Below, piece after piece: positions 1 through 30,761 of a stretch of 64,000 nt of DNA (position 1 is its first letter; each line of letters begins with the position of its first letter). The position numbers and the translations under genes are program-made. Below the pieces are notes generated by a model. It worked only from the letters and a program-made list of their open reading frames with translations. It had not been told where the DNA came from and ran no database searches. The stretch comes from Hemibagrus wyckioides (taxonomy: Eukaryota > Chordata > Actinopteri > Siluriformes > Bagridae), in contig NC_080717.1 of the NCBI RefSeq assembly GCF_019097595.1, forward strand, positions 18,638,336-18,702,335, given 5' to 3'.

Positions 1-585
1 CTTCCCCGAATGGGTGGCTGCCATGATCGCGTCACTAAGCCGTCTGTTGTTCTCCAAACGTGTCTATGACTGCCGCACAATATGAGAAATTCTGTCATGT
101 GACACATTATTTTTCATAACGTTTGGAGTATCAACATAGAATTTGTGCACTGAAGTTAAATGGAAAAAAAGGTTATGTCAACACTCTATCACTTTAGGTT
201 TCCATCAGGTTATCATTTCAGAGTGTTAAAAAAATGGATGGAAGTGTATCTAGTGATGCTATAAGGAGACCGGGTTACAAGTTCTGTGCTCCATGTCAGT
301 CATTAATCTGAATAGACAGCAGTTGATATTGTGTCTTGCTTAATTACTGTGTCAAGATTAAAAGTAAAGAACATCTCTTTACCTGTGCATAAATAAATTG
401 GATTGGCACCAATACATTTTTATCATTAGTAGTCTATTAAATGGGCAACCACGTTTACAAATTAATTAGATAGCTGTCAATTTCCTGTTCGAAAGTGTGC
501 TGTTTTTTCACTGCAAAACTAATTAACTTGATGGCTGATTGACTTAAGCCTAACACTCGGATTCTTCATTCTTCGTCTCATGTAG
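1..585 (+). other. nxf1 intron (partial) upstream of first visible exon
   Basis: No coding exon matching NXF1 could be found here. The stretch ends in an acceptor (TGTAG) just before the first visible exon, so it is read as the 3' part of an nxf1 intron. It is AT-rich and shows no recognisable repeat. By position in the protein (just after the leucine-rich repeat domain) it may correspond to the region of mammalian NXF1 intron 10, which carries a constitutive transport element, but no such element was identified by eye. Confidence 0.55.
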
Positions 586-3221
586 GACGGCCACAGTCTT
601 CCTGCACCGATAGGTTTTGATGTTGAAACCCGCACTGCAGTTCCTTCCTGCAAGGTGCGTCATCTGTTTTTATTTTTCTGGAAAGAAATTTCCTGAATAT
701 GAACAGTTCTGTGTTTTAAAGTCATGTCTATTTCTTTCCCGGTTTAGGGCAGCTACTTTGTTTCAGACGAAGTCAAGGAATTTATTCTGCGTTTTCTGAA
801 CCAGTAAGTCTACACTCTTGTCAAATTTAAACATATACTTGCCACTGAGCAGGATCAGGATCCCAAATTTAGTCCTGAGCTCGGGTTATGGTTTGTGTGG
901 AGTTTCTCGTGTTCTTTCCTTCGCTCCATCTTAAGCAACATTGCAGTAGGTTTAACAGTGAATCTAGATTGCCCCAAGTTGTGAATGATGCTTCTTTAAT
1001 GCAGGGCTCTTGGAATCAGCCCCGGATCACCCAAGGGATGACCGGCCCAAGATAAAATGATTGCTTAAGCTTCAAAACCCAAGTGTTCATTATAACCATT
1101 CTTAACAGAATCCCTATCTCTGTTTTGTGTTAGATTCTACAGCGTGTACGACTCGGGAAACAGACAGCCTCTACTGAACGCATATCATGATGGGGCCTGC
1201 TTCTCCCTCAGCATTCCCTTCACCATGCACAACCCCTCCAAGTACATCCTCTTTTTTTTTCATATTTAAAATGTACTTCATGTTTATTGTTTTATTATTC
1301 ATATAACAACGTCATAAATCAAAGGTAGCAAAAGCAAATGCTAAGCCTCTATAGTTTGAAAAGCTTACAAATATCATATTACAGAGACATAAACATAGCA
1401 GTCTAGATGAACTGCTATCCCTTTAATTATGTCAGAGTACATTCCCTGCTCTTTATCCCTCTGAATATTCAATACAGGAAGTCGTATCTTTTGTCTTTCT
1501 CTCTAACACTTTCTGCCATCACAGGTCGAACTTGGGAGAATACGTAAATCACAATCGCAACATTAAGAGAATCAAAGATCCAGGTAAGCACAGAAGTAAA
1601 ATGTATAATTGACATAATTATATCTACAGTCATGCTCTTACGCTGTGCTTTACTTAACTGGGAATTAGTGCAGGTTTGAGCTTAAAACTGGGGGGAAAAA
1701 ACATGGATGCCTCCATGAAAGCCTGTGTTTTCTAAGTCATGAGTTTATATTTAAATCAACTAATGTGTCTATGTTGATAGAGCTAAAGTAAGTGCTACTA
1801 TAAACTCATGACAATAATAACGAAAGCTCATAATTCGGAAATTCCAAGTTATGAGCTTTTGCTTTTTAAATCAAAGTTTAATGAATGATTTCAAAACCCA
1901 TTACAATCATTCACATTTTCAAGTATAGTAGATTTATTATCATCTCACATCGTCTTTTCTATATATTATAATTATATAATTTTTATTGTAACAATACAAT
2001 AAAATCCTTTAATATTTTTGTCTTTTATTTTCTCAAATATTCTGTGCATTGTCGTTTTTTCATTGGTGTTTATATCCAATCCTTAATTTTCACCTTTTAT
2101 GCCATATCTCTGCTGTGAGCAGTGTATTAAAAGTTTCCTTTTTTATGAGCATTTTGTTGAATGCCGTTTTAAAACACAGATATAAAAGTGGTGATTTCGA
2201 TATGTTATATTGATATGTGATTATTAAATAATCATTTTTTAAATAGTGTTAAATGCTTTTAAGGCTTTACTTACAGTGTTGTACAGTATATTATATAAAA
2301 GAAGATTCATTGGATCTGCAGTTCCTCGTGCCAGGGCCACCAATAAATGGTAAAACATTCAGAACCGTTTGATTCTCCATAGTGCGGATGAGGACGTGAT
2401 ATTTCATGAGATTGACCACAAGGCATAGCAGCGAGTGTTGAACAATAACTGATTAAGACTTCCCTCTTTTGATCTTCCTCACAGTGACGCGGTTCCGTAT
2501 GTTGAAGCACACTCGACTGAACGTAGTTGCCTTCCTGAATGAACTGCCCAAAACCCAGCATGACTTAGCCTCTTTCACTGTGGATGTAAACACATGCTCT
2601 GTGAGTTCTCTTACACTTTTATTTCATACATCTCTTTCTCTCTCTCTCTTTCTGTCTCTCTCTCTTTCTCTCTCTCTATAAATATATACATAAATAAGAG
2701 ACCACGTCCCAATCTCCAGATTTGAACCCTATTGAAAACCTCTAAAAAAAAAAATGTCATCAAGAGGAAGATGGATGGTCACAAACCATCAAGCAAAGCT
2801 GAGCTGTTTGCTTTTTTGCAAAAAGAGTGGTATAAAGTTCCCCAACAGTAATGTGAAAAACTGGTGGAGAGCATGGAGCCAAAACGCATGCAAATCGGGG
2901 TTATTCCACCAAATACTGATTTCTTAATGTTATTTAGCCAAAGCATTAACACAATTTGTTTACAAATGATTTGCATTTTGTTTTATTTGAGTTATTAAAG
3001 CTCTGCAAATACTGCATGATCTTGGGTTATTTTAATGTGTTGTCATTTCCTTTAAATATACACTCTAAATAACAATAGTTATATTTTGAATTTAGGAGAA
3101 ATATTGTCAGCAGTTCACAAAAAATGAAACAAAAATGTTCATCTCATCTCAAGAAAAAAACATAAGAAACTGATTATTTTGCAGTGGTCTCTTATTTTTT
3201 TCCAGAGCTGTGTGTATATAT

Positions 3222-3305
<84 letters not shown>

Positions 3306-4803
3306 GTAATAGTTTTTAGCTCATCACACAACTTACAGTTATTGATTCTATCTCCACAGCAAACATTACTGGTGTTTACAGTCAGCGGGGTGTTTAAGGA
3401 CAGTAAGTATTGAGTGTTGAAAAAGGATTCCACACGGTGGACTGCTCTGTTTTTATATAGCTAGTTTTTGTATTTTATTTATTTATTTTTGAATCCTCCC
3501 TTAGTTGACAGCAAGTCAAAAGAAACTACTCTTGCCTTCTCCCGCGTCTTCGTCGCAGTTCCAGCCATGAATAATGGGTAAGAAAAACTGTTAACTATTT
3601 TTTTTTTTTTTTTTTTTAAACCTTTCATGTCTTATACAGATTAGATTTATTATTTATTAATATAAGTCATATATTCAAGCTAGTCCACTAGCTAGCAATC
3701 TCCACTGTTCTGCCCAGTCCCATGTTTTGATTACCCAGAAAACTACTACTATTGACTAGACTAAAAATGTACACTTTTCCAACCCTTAAGAATGACCCAA
3801 CTTGCAACATGTCCTCGGACGTTTTCCGGTTTCTTCCCTCCTGCCCAATCCAGGTTATTTGAGTAGGATATGATAAATTGACCCTAAGGGTAAATGAGTG
3901 TATGAATGTAAGTCACATGTGAGTGAGTGAGGGAAGGAGGGAGGGAGGGAGTGAGTGAGGGAGGGCATTAATACAGACTAAAAAACAGAATGACAAGAAT
4001 GAGAAATTCTTGTTTGTCAATAGAGAGTTTTTGTGGTTGAAAGTGAGAAGAAAAATCATGCTGACCATATCAGCAGCCTGTTGAACTTACTAGTCCCAGA
4101 CACATAGGCTAGTGATTTGTCCTCTCCTGATATCAATTGTATCTTTTCTCATTTTGTACATAGCATTCTTAATGTTTTTTTTTTTTCTGTTTTCCTTCTT
4201 ATAGGCTATGTTTAGTCAATGATGCACTCTTTGTAAGGAACGCTACCACTGAAGAGATCCGCCGTGCTTTTGCCACACCCGCCCCGACCCCGTCTAGCAG
4301 CCCCGTATCCACCCACTCTCCCACTCAGCAGCAGGAGATGATCTCCAACTTCTCGCAGAAATTTCAGATGAATCTCGAATGGTCCCAAAAGTGAGTAGAC
4401 GAAAATGACTATGTAAAATGGTACCTTTAAAAGAAAAAAAACCTATTTGTGTACATGAACACTGAAGGTTTATTATCTTCCCATGCTCTTAACATCCTTG
4501 GGATGACCAAACCATGTATATTATCTGGAAGAAAAAGAGTGGAGTCACATTTTCATGTTTTTGATGTCTAGATTTTATTTTTGCTTCAGGTGGCTACAGC
4601 AGAATGACTGGGATTTTAACCGTGCTGCTCAGCTCTTTACAGAACTCAAGGTGAGAATAAAAGTTTCAGCCATACTACAGTGAGAAGGTAATATAATCGT
4701 GTACTGTGCATGATACCTGTGTTGTATTTAGTGATCATATTCATGATGTGTTTCTGTTTTGTTACAGGCTCAGGGCTCCATATCAGAGGCGGCTTTCACA
4801 TAG
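586..4803 (+). CDS. nxf1: nxf1, nuclear RNA export factor 1 (3' part)
   Basis: NXF1/TAP pairs with NXT1 to carry mRNA through nuclear pores. Ten coding exons are visible: 586-654, 748-803, 1134-1241, 1525-1583, 2485-2600, 3360-3402, 3505-3577, 4205-4390, 4590-4650 and 4768-4803 (stop TAG). They join in frame into 268 residues, close to the length from the same point to the end of human NXF1. The first exon holds the PIGFDVE linker after the leucine-rich repeats. The next exons form the NTF2-like domain that binds NXT1 ([54 protein letters not shown]). A Ser/Pro-rich linker ([10 protein letters not shown]) follows, and the last two exons plus the end of the previous one form the UBA-like domain ([20 protein letters not shown]) that binds FG nucleoporins. 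The 5' exons (RNA-binding and leucine-rich repeat domains) lie left of the window. All visible introns are GT-AG. Identification is by protein similarity recalled from the human protein. Confidence 0.95.
2633..2680 (+). repeat. (TC)n pyrimidine tract in nxf1 intron
   Basis: An imperfect CT/TCTT run about 30 bases after the exon donor at 2600, abutting the Tc1-like remnant. Confidence 0.85.
2690..3213 (+). mobile_element. Decayed, internally deleted Tc1-like transposon in nxf1 intron
   Basis: The left end (AAGAGACCAC at about 2695) and the right end (GTGGTCTCTT at about 3184, then TTCCAGAGCTGT) are inverted. Between them is the 3' part of a Tc1-type transposase: the conceptual frame reads P-N-L-Q-I-(stop)-T-L-L-K-T, close to the usual [10 protein letters not shown] motif but broken. 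It continues through a K-W-M-V/S-K-A-E-like stretch about 2760-2900 with stops and shifts. Most of the transposase is missing, so it is dead. It lies in sense orientation in the intron between exons 2485-2600 and 3360-3402. Confidence 0.75.
3213..3302 (+). repeat. (TA)n microsatellite
   Basis: About 90 bases of almost pure TA, directly after the right end of the Tc1-like remnant and 58 bases before an nxf1 exon. Confidence 0.95.
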
Positions 4804-5960
4804 TGAAGATGGATTCTTCTCCATTTAGGAAATCTAAGTGCTATTTAAAGTTTAAAAAAAAATAAGGAAAGTTGTTTTATTATTATTATTATTATGTTTT
4901 ATTTATTTATAATTGTTTGGAGTTTTCAGTGTTCCTTGATGTTATTACTACTCAGGCTGGACGGAAAGTTAAACACTAACAGCACTCCTGTTATTCTGTT
5001 AATGTTGTGTTTTAATTATTTTATTTGTGTTCAGGACAGCCCTTGTTAGACACAGCATTAAAATAGCAATAAAATTCTGTGGTTATTGTTCATCTGTTTT
5101 ATAAGTGTTTGGAAAAAAAAAATTGCTGCCAAATTCTTTGCTGTTTTCTGGTTTTGTTCTGGGGTACAGAGGGAGTGCAGGGGAGCAGCACACTCTCAAC
5201 TTTAGTTTTTGTAAAGAATAAACAGAACTGGTACAGTTTATTTAAAGAAAATATCAATTGTGGCGTGAATGATAATATAGTAATATAATACTGTGATACA
5301 GTTTCACATTGCTTTACTTTTTCTTCTTCATTCAAGGACTTTGTTACCTGTTGTGTATATACAATTAATAAATAGAGCAACATTTGTTTGTTGGGATGGT
5401 TTATAGTACTTTGTATATCTTTACCAGTTAGATAATATATTTATATAGTTATTTATTATTTCTCATGCTAAAGCTGACAGACAAGGATAAAAAAAAAAAA
5501 CCTGCATAAAATTAAACAAGAAGCCCTGGAGCTGAGAGGGAATAACGTAACCCACTGCACCACCCTGAGATCTCAACATAATGTGATTGCTTTTCCTGCA
5601 TTTTTGGCATTTATAAAGATCTTCTAAAAATCATTTGAACCACTAGTGGTGATTAACCTTCACCGTTAATCAGCAAGTATGCTTTTAATAGAAGTTTCAT
5701 TTTTATTTCATTTGGGCTAAAATTAAAAATGCAATATTTGTAATTAACTGTAATTGGATTAGCATTTCCTTAAATCTACTGCATCACCATGCTGCTCCTT
5801 TACAGTCTTTCAAACAAAAGTAGATTGAATGGAATCCTGTACATTGTGATGGGTTGAATTAATTCTCCTAAAGCTGAAAAAGAAGGAGGAGGAGGCACAA
5901 TGTACCAGACCTGCAAGCAATTCACTGACCATGATCGTGGTGTTAGTTTATCATTTTTGA
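4804..5960 (+). other. nxf1 3' UTR and intergenic DNA
   Basis: The 3' UTR of nxf1 starts after the stop codon. An ATT microsatellite (4878-4895) and low-complexity AT-rich DNA follow. Short open frames in this stretch have no coding character. No repeat family was recognised. Confidence 0.6.
5068..5073 (+). terminator. AATAAA polyadenylation signal, likely nxf1
   Basis: Canonical AATAAA 265 bases after the nxf1 stop codon, followed by GT/T-rich sequence (5079-5100). A later AATAAA-like site near 5366 is an alternative. Confidence 0.6.
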
Positions 5961-6422
5961 CCTTCTCAAAATGGCGCGCCGTCCTGTCCGTAACGTGCTT
6001 CTGTGTGACGCAATGACGTTGCTTCGCTCTTTCAGGCTTCAGTATGAAAACAATAAACAACCCTAAGAGGAGAAACGCAAGAGGACCTGTCGCTCGTGCC
6101 AGAAATATAGACATTTACGAATAAAGACTGTTTTCGCGGAGCGACTTGTTTTAAGAGGATCGTCACTCTTTAAAGACTACACCGGACAGATAGCTGTCCT
6201 GACTGGAAAAAATCCAGAATCTTTGTGTCAAAGAGAAGGAAGTTAGCTAACCAGTCTATCCAGCTAGCCCCTTCAAGCTGAAGCTTAGCCTCCCCTTTAC
6301 CCTCTGCTTGTGGCTCGTAAGTTAGGGTTGATTGTTATGCAGTTCCCGGAGGACTGTTTCCTCTCTCGTTTTCTTTCTCCTCCGCCACCTCTTCAGTCCC
6401 TCACCCTAGTTTCTCTGGCCCT
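5940..6422 (+). promoter_or_regulatory. Putative atg2a promoter and 5' UTR
   Basis: Local rise in CpG content compared with the AT-rich flanks. It contains AAAATGGCGCGCC (5968-5980), which includes a YY1-like AANATGGCG core, and two closely spaced ATF/CREB-type half sites (TGACGCAA, TGACGTTG, about 6006-6022). No TATA box is seen at a sensible spacing. The start codon at 6423 is the first ATG in frame with the conserved ATG2 N-terminus. Confidence 0.5.
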
Positions 6423-25549
<19,127 letters not shown>

Positions 25550-26990
25550 CTGACTGTCTTTTTTTTTTGCTAGTGTGAATGGTCGTGTGGAGGCATGTGT
25601 GTGTGTGTGTGTGTGTGTGTGAAAATGTGGATATCTCCGTGAGTATTAATGCAAAGATGAAGGAAAAAACCGAAATCGGACGCTCAGCACAACCCGACAG
25701 GTTTCAAGTGGCTTCCACGTGTTCGTTGCACATGTTCACATTCATGGATGTTCATCATGCACATGCAGAGCTCTTTTTAGTTAGCCAAGTGCAATTTGCT
25801 GCCATCCACCTGATCTGAAAGTATGCAATCATATCGATTCTGAACACTGTTTACTATTTAACAGTAACACTTGTTACTAGCTTTTATCTGTTCTTTCCTC
25901 TTGAAAATTACACACTGGTATCTGGGATGTTTCACTATTGTTCTGTAATTCTTCTTCACTATTGTTCTGTCTACTATAAGGAATTATGACACTGATCAAA
26001 AAGTGGGATCTCAGATGGCATTCCCCCCCCCAACAATATGGGAGGCAGTGTAAAAATGACCTTTCCATAATACAAGTTAAAACGTACAAATGTGATTCTC
26101 CTGCATCCTGTGAAATGATCTTTGACCACTTTAAGCAATGCCCCTTCGTGCTATTGTGCCATAATTAACATCAATTTGAATGTTTAGTTCGTTTTCCTAA
26201 AATCCATATCCATGGTTCTGTGACTTTTCCACACTAAAACGTTTAGGGTCCTTTACATGATCATGTTTTTTTAATTCCGCAGACTGAAATGTCTTGTTCA
26301 AGCTTCCTGAATCCAGCCTCGCTCGGCTTCGTCTTGTTTAGTTGCCTTTCTTCTTCTGTTTTGTTTATAAATGCTTGTCATTATGATTAACTGTTCATCA
26401 TATTCATGCGATGTCGTCTGTGTACGGTAAAGGGCTTTCAGCAGCTGAGAGATTACAAAGGCTCGTGGTTAGTATGTTACACTTTTATTTTTTTCGTTAA
26501 TGCAGTTTAAGGGAAGTGTGTATGTACCTGTACACAGTGTCTTATGAGTGAGGATGTGCATGTTTGTGGGTTGAGTGTTGTTTCAATAGGGTGATCTTTT
26601 CAGGCTATGAAAATCATAGCTTTTGCTATGTGTTTTTTTTTTCTGTAATTATTACTATATCATAAGCTGTAAGATTAATCTGTATAATACCAAGACAATG
26701 TGTAAACACAATTATAAAAAAATTAAAAATAAAAATTAAGAAAGAAATGAAAACCTATACTTTGGTACATATAAGGCTTTGAAAATGGATTAGTTGTTTG
26801 AAGACTGAATGAAGGCAATCTCTGTGCGGTGTTGTTTTCACCTAGCCACTTTAATAGGAACATCTGCACCCATGTACTTATCCAAATATCATGCAATTAA
26901 CATCAGACTGGTGAAAAGAACTGGATCTTAAATGGAGAAGATCTGTGGAAATCACTCCTCATTATCTCTTTGGTCAATCCATAAACGAGT
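25550..26990 (+). other. atg2a 3' UTR and flanking DNA
   Basis: Follows the atg2a stop codon. Holds a (GT)n run at 25598-25621, a C-run at about 26026-26033 and AT-rich DNA. Several A-rich AATAAA-like sites near 26700-26745 are candidate polyadenylation signals. A short piece at 26846-26905 (CACTTTAATAGGAACATCTG) looks like the end of a Tc1-like element. Confidence 0.5.
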
Positions 26991-26998
26991 ATAAATCC

Positions 26999-27560
26999 AT
27001 CCATCCATTTTCTATACCCACTTTATTTATTATTTTTAGGGGCTAAAAAATGTGTTTAAGTGGTTAAGGCTCTGGGTCGTTGAGTGGAAAATCGGGGGTT
27101 CAAGCCCCAGCACCGCCAAGTTGGGGCCCTTGAGCAAGGTCCTTAACTCTCTCTGCTCCAGGAATGCTGTATCATGGCTGGTCCTGTGCTCTGACCCCAA
27201 CCTCCAAGGCTGGGATATGCAAAAAAAAGAATTTAACTGTACTGGAATGTATATGTGAGAAATAAAGGCTATTTCTATTCCTAATTAGGGTCACGGGGAT
27301 CTGTTGGAGCCTTTCCCAGCACACACTGGGCGAAAGGCAGGACAAAGTCCAGACACTCTGGACAGGTCCATCACAGGGCCACACATATAGACAGACAACC
27401 ACACACACTCACACCTATGGGCAATTTAGAATTACCAATCAACCTAATGTACATGTTTCTGGGAGGAAACCAGAGGAAACTCCACACAGAAAGGCTCCCT
27501 GCCTGTTTGAACCCGGGATTCGAACCCAGGACCTTCTTGCTGTGAGGCACCACTAAGCCC
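26999..27560 (+). repeat. Dispersed fish repeat split by a SINE-like insertion
   Basis: The outer repeat begins CCATCCATCCATTTTCTATA (27000) and resumes after the inner copy with GGGTCACGGGGATCTGTTGG (about 27288), running through GGACAGGTCCATCACAGGG, GGGCAATTTAGA, GGGAGGAAACCAGAGGAAAC and GAACCCAGGACCTTCTTGC to 27560. The interruption is the SINE-like copy at 27048-27275. A related copy of the outer repeat is at 40680-40920. Confidence 0.75.
27048..27275 (+). repeat. tRNA-derived SINE-like repeat, copy 2
   Basis: Plus-orientation copy with an A-box-like segment (TTAAGTGGTTAAGGCTCTGG) and a clear B box (GGGGGTTCAAGCCCC), then GGGCCCTTGAGCAAGGTCCTTAA and a tail rich in A/T. Sits inside the outer repeat at 26999-27560. 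Confidence 0.75.
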
Positions 27561-27899
27561 AAATATAAATCATCTTTTGGAATTTGTCGGTGAAAAGTTC
27601 AGGACTAAACATTTTTTATGACCCCAATTCATAGCAAGAATATTATTGTACATATTTGAATAATAAGCCTAATAATAAAAAATGGTGGAGTTGTTTTACA
27701 GCTGAAGATTGAGAACTCTTGTGCTGCACCGTGAAGCATCCTCGTGGCCTGCAGGGGGCACTGTCGAGCCTTAACTCTCATTCTTCAGCAGCACAGAAGA
27801 AGAACAACACGTGAACGACAAGCTAGCCAATACTTAATCTAGCTAGCATTCGTGATATTTTTATTCTTTCTTAGCTATCACATCACAGAGACTGCTACA

Positions 27900-28424
27900 A
27901 TGAAACTGTTAACGCATAACATGTTGACGTCGCATGTGAAAGGAGTAACTAACGGATATCCGCTGCTGATCAAGGTGAACATGCTGGATCTGAAATGAGC
28001 TGAAGTTCACTAGACCAGTGTTTAGATCAGTGAGGACTGGTTGTGCAATGATTTGGGTTTAGCACAAGAAAAAAGGCAGGGTTTTAGGACTTAAAATATC
28101 CTTCCTAGTTTTAGATATTGCGATTGTGAGTCAATTGGGTCGAGATCAGTGTTGCAGTCTTACTTTTGTATTTTTTTAATTATGTTTTTTATTTTTCATA
28201 AACACTTCTAACATCTTCCCTGGCACATGTGACACAAAAAAGTAAACCTACACTGCTAAACAATATTTAAAACATTTATACTATAGTAAAAGCCTCATAA
28301 TAATAATAATAATAATTATTATTATTATTATAAAGTAACCCTTTCAAACAAACTAATCATGAGATTAACATCTAGGTTTTTTAAAGTTACTGTGCTTTAA
28401 ATTACTGGTCTCTACCACTGCAGC

Positions 28425-28463
<39 letters not shown>

Positions 28464-29812
28464 TTAATAATGTGTATCCCCTTGTTGCCACTTTGAGAAC
28501 CCAGTACTATAATAAATTTGACTTTTAAAGGAAGAAACAGCTTTGTTTATTAATCGTCTGTCTCTTTTCTCTGCTCTCTGAAGGCGACGGAGGTGAAAGT
28601 GAATGAAGTCGAGTTCAACCCTCAGTTTGTGAGCAGAATGATCCCGAAGCTGGAGTGGAGCGCTTTAATCCATGCAGCTGAAGGGGTGAGGCTCATTCAA
28701 CTTAGAATTCAATAAGGACCTAATAATAAGAGCATTGAGTAAATGATTTGTCTCCACAGCTGGGATACCGGCAGGATTTGCCCAGCACACCTGTATCGAA
28801 CTATGAGAACAATGATGACTTTTTACACAAAGTGCACAGAGTCCTGCTGGAGGTAAGAAAAATTGTATATGAAATATGCTCTTTGGTCTAATATGCTGAA
28901 TGCAGGTTTTACAGATTTGTCCATTGTCTTATGGTATTAGTGATGTATGTATCATGATGAAATAATTTTGGCAATTCACACTAGTGTTTATATTCTTTAT
29001 AATTACTTAGGTATGCTGTTTACACTGATCAGGCATAACATTATGAGCACTGAAAATAACACTGATTATCTCATGAACATGATCTCCTCATCATAGCACC
29101 TGTTAGTGGGTGGGATATATTAGGCATTTTGTCCTCAAAGTTGATGTTTTAGAAGCAGGAAAAATGGGCAAGTGTAAGGATTTGAGCGAGTTTGACAAGG
29201 GCCAAATTGTGATGGCTAGACGACTGGAACAGAGCATCTCCAGAACTGCAGCTCTTGTGGGGTGTTCCCGGTCTGCAGTGGTCAGTATCTATCAAAAGTG
29301 GTCCAAGGAAGGAACAGTGGTGAACCGGCGACAGGGTCATGGGCGAAGCTCATTGATGCACGTGGGGAGAGAAGGCTGGCCCGTGTGATCTGATCCTACA
29401 GATGAGCTACTGTTGCTCAGACTGCTGAAGAAGTAAATGCTGGTTCTGATAGAAAGGTGTCAGAATACACAGTGCATGACAGGTCAGGGCTGTTTTGGGA
29501 GCAAAAGGGAGACCAAGACAATATTAGGCAGGTGGTCATAATGTTATGCTTGGTCTGTGTAAATCTTTGCAGTAATTAAACTTAAAATATATATATATAT
29601 ATATATATATAAGAAGCATTATTCAGGTTCCTGGAACTAGTTGTTGACTTATCACTAGATATTCAGCCTGAAAACCTGAATGTTTTCCGTCATGTTTTTT
29701 GTATTAACAGGTGGAGGTGATAGAGGGGACTCTGCAGTGCCCTGAGTCTGGTCGAGAATTTCCCATCACAAGAGGAGTCCCCAACATGCTCCTCAATGAA
29801 GATGAGTCATAA
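27900..29812 (+). CDS. trmt112: trmt112, multifunctional methyltransferase activator subunit (complete)
   Basis: TRMT112 is a small zinc-binding partner that stabilises and activates several methyltransferases acting on tRNA, 18S rRNA and the release factor eRF1 (for example TRMT11, ALKBH8, BUD23, METTL5, HEMK2). Four coding exons: 27900-27974, 28584-28685, 28760-28852 and 29711-29812 (TAA). They give 123 residues (human 125). The start [16 protein letters not shown] and the ending [20 protein letters not shown] and [13 protein letters not shown] match the family. The middle ([20 protein letters not shown]) is also conserved. Of the zinc-ligand cysteines usual in non-vertebrate homologues, only one Cys (in LQCPES) is present, as in vertebrates. 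Intron 3 contains a dead Tc1-like element. It lies 2.35 kb downstream of atg2a in the same orientation. Confidence 0.97.
28299..28332 (+). repeat. (AAT)n/(ATT)n microsatellite
   Basis: An AAT run passing into an ATT run, so the tract is a short palindrome. In trmt112 intron 1. Confidence 0.9.
28425..28471 (+). repeat. (AAT)n microsatellite
   Basis: About 15 AAT units in trmt112 intron 1. Confidence 0.9.
29021..29561 (+). mobile_element. Internally deleted Tc1-like transposon in trmt112 intron 3
   Basis: Terminal inverted repeats: TACACTGATCAGGCATAACA at the left, and GTTATGCTTGGTCTGTGTA at the right, which is its complement with a few changes. Inside, a frame from 29164 encodes the N-terminal paired-like helix-turn-helix of a Tc1 transposase ([49 protein letters not shown]) and then breaks at 29388. 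The catalytic part is deleted and only the 3' end (GAGCAAAAGGGAGACCAAGA...ATATTAGGCAGGTGGTCATA) remains. Same family as the element at 62201-63174. Confidence 0.9.
29586..29611 (+). repeat. (AT)n microsatellite
   Basis: AT dinucleotide run just right of the Tc1-like element. Confidence 0.9.
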
Positions 29813-30384
29813 GAGATGTCCCCGATTTTGTTTTATTCAAATATAACAAACAGACAGCACAGCACAGCACATTACTGGTGTATGGGATTGCAGCAGAGTT
29901 GAATTGAATTGCAATGAGTCAAGATATCAAAACCGGCTGCTGTTCCCCTGAAATACTTGCAATTGTCCAAACCTGGTCTTTTATTTAAGAAATTAATCTT
30001 AACCAGTTCCACTAGTACTGGCCCTTGTTTCCTCAGATTGTGTATTATGTTTAATATGTTTTGTAATATACTTTTCGATAAAACTGTGTTACAATATTAT
30101 ATTTTGACTGAGTCTTGAATCATTATCCAGTTGGGATTGATAACACCTCTAATAACAACTTATGGATCTGACTTAGTTAGGATAAATAAATAAGTTCAGC
30201 CATTGGGTTTTGTCACTCGAACTGACTGGGGAAAGGGGAGTTTTTCCCAGTAACACCTGTGATTTACTTCAATCACACATATATATCTGGGTTCAGAAAT
30301 GTATGAAATGAGAGATCTGTTCCTTTTATGATTTTATATGGCTCAATAGAAGAAGAACTGAGGGCACAAAGCCTTTATCACCAC
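29813..30384 (+). other. trmt112 3' UTR and flank
   Basis: Downstream of the stop codon. Contains a CAGCA repeat (29856-29868). No clear repeat family or gene was seen. Confidence 0.5.
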
Positions 30385-30590
30385 AACATATACATTACAG
30401 CACAGTGAAATTATTTTTCACGTATCCCAGCTGAGGAAGTTGGGGTCAGAGCACAGGGGCAGCTATGATACAGCACCCCTGGAGCAGAGAGGGTTAAGGG
30501 CCTTGCTCAATTGTCCAACAGTGGAGCTTGAACCCTGATCCTCCTATCAACAACCCAGAGCCTAAACCACTTGAGCCACCACGGAAAAAA
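30385..30590 (-). repeat. tRNA-derived SINE-like repeat, copy 3
   Basis: Same order of blocks as copy 1: ACATTACAGCACAGTGAAAT, TTGGGGTCAGAGCACAGGGG, CAGCACCCCTGGAGCAGAG, GGGCCTTGCTCAATTG and a terminal CAGAGCCTAAACCACTTGAG. Intergenic between trmt112 and tgfb. Confidence 0.75.
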
Positions 30591-30761
30591 CCAACATGGA
30601 AAAAATTTATCTATTTCTATTATCATTATTATTATTATTATTATCTATTTCTTTTATAATTCTAGAACAAAGGCCTGATAACATTAAAATAAACTAATGC
30701 CGAGTTACATTTGCTTGGACAATGTGACAGCCATTTGGTCATTTACAGATCTGTCCTCACA

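Noticed and set aside
3149..3433. Open frame rich in Ile-Tyr repeats on the minus strand
   Set aside because: It is translation of the TA microsatellite. The same holds for the frames over 52722-53089 and 54660-54957.
27048..27120. Possible tRNA gene (A- and B-box-like segments)
   Set aside because: It cannot fold into a full cloverleaf and shares its downstream sequence with two other copies; it is a SINE-like head.
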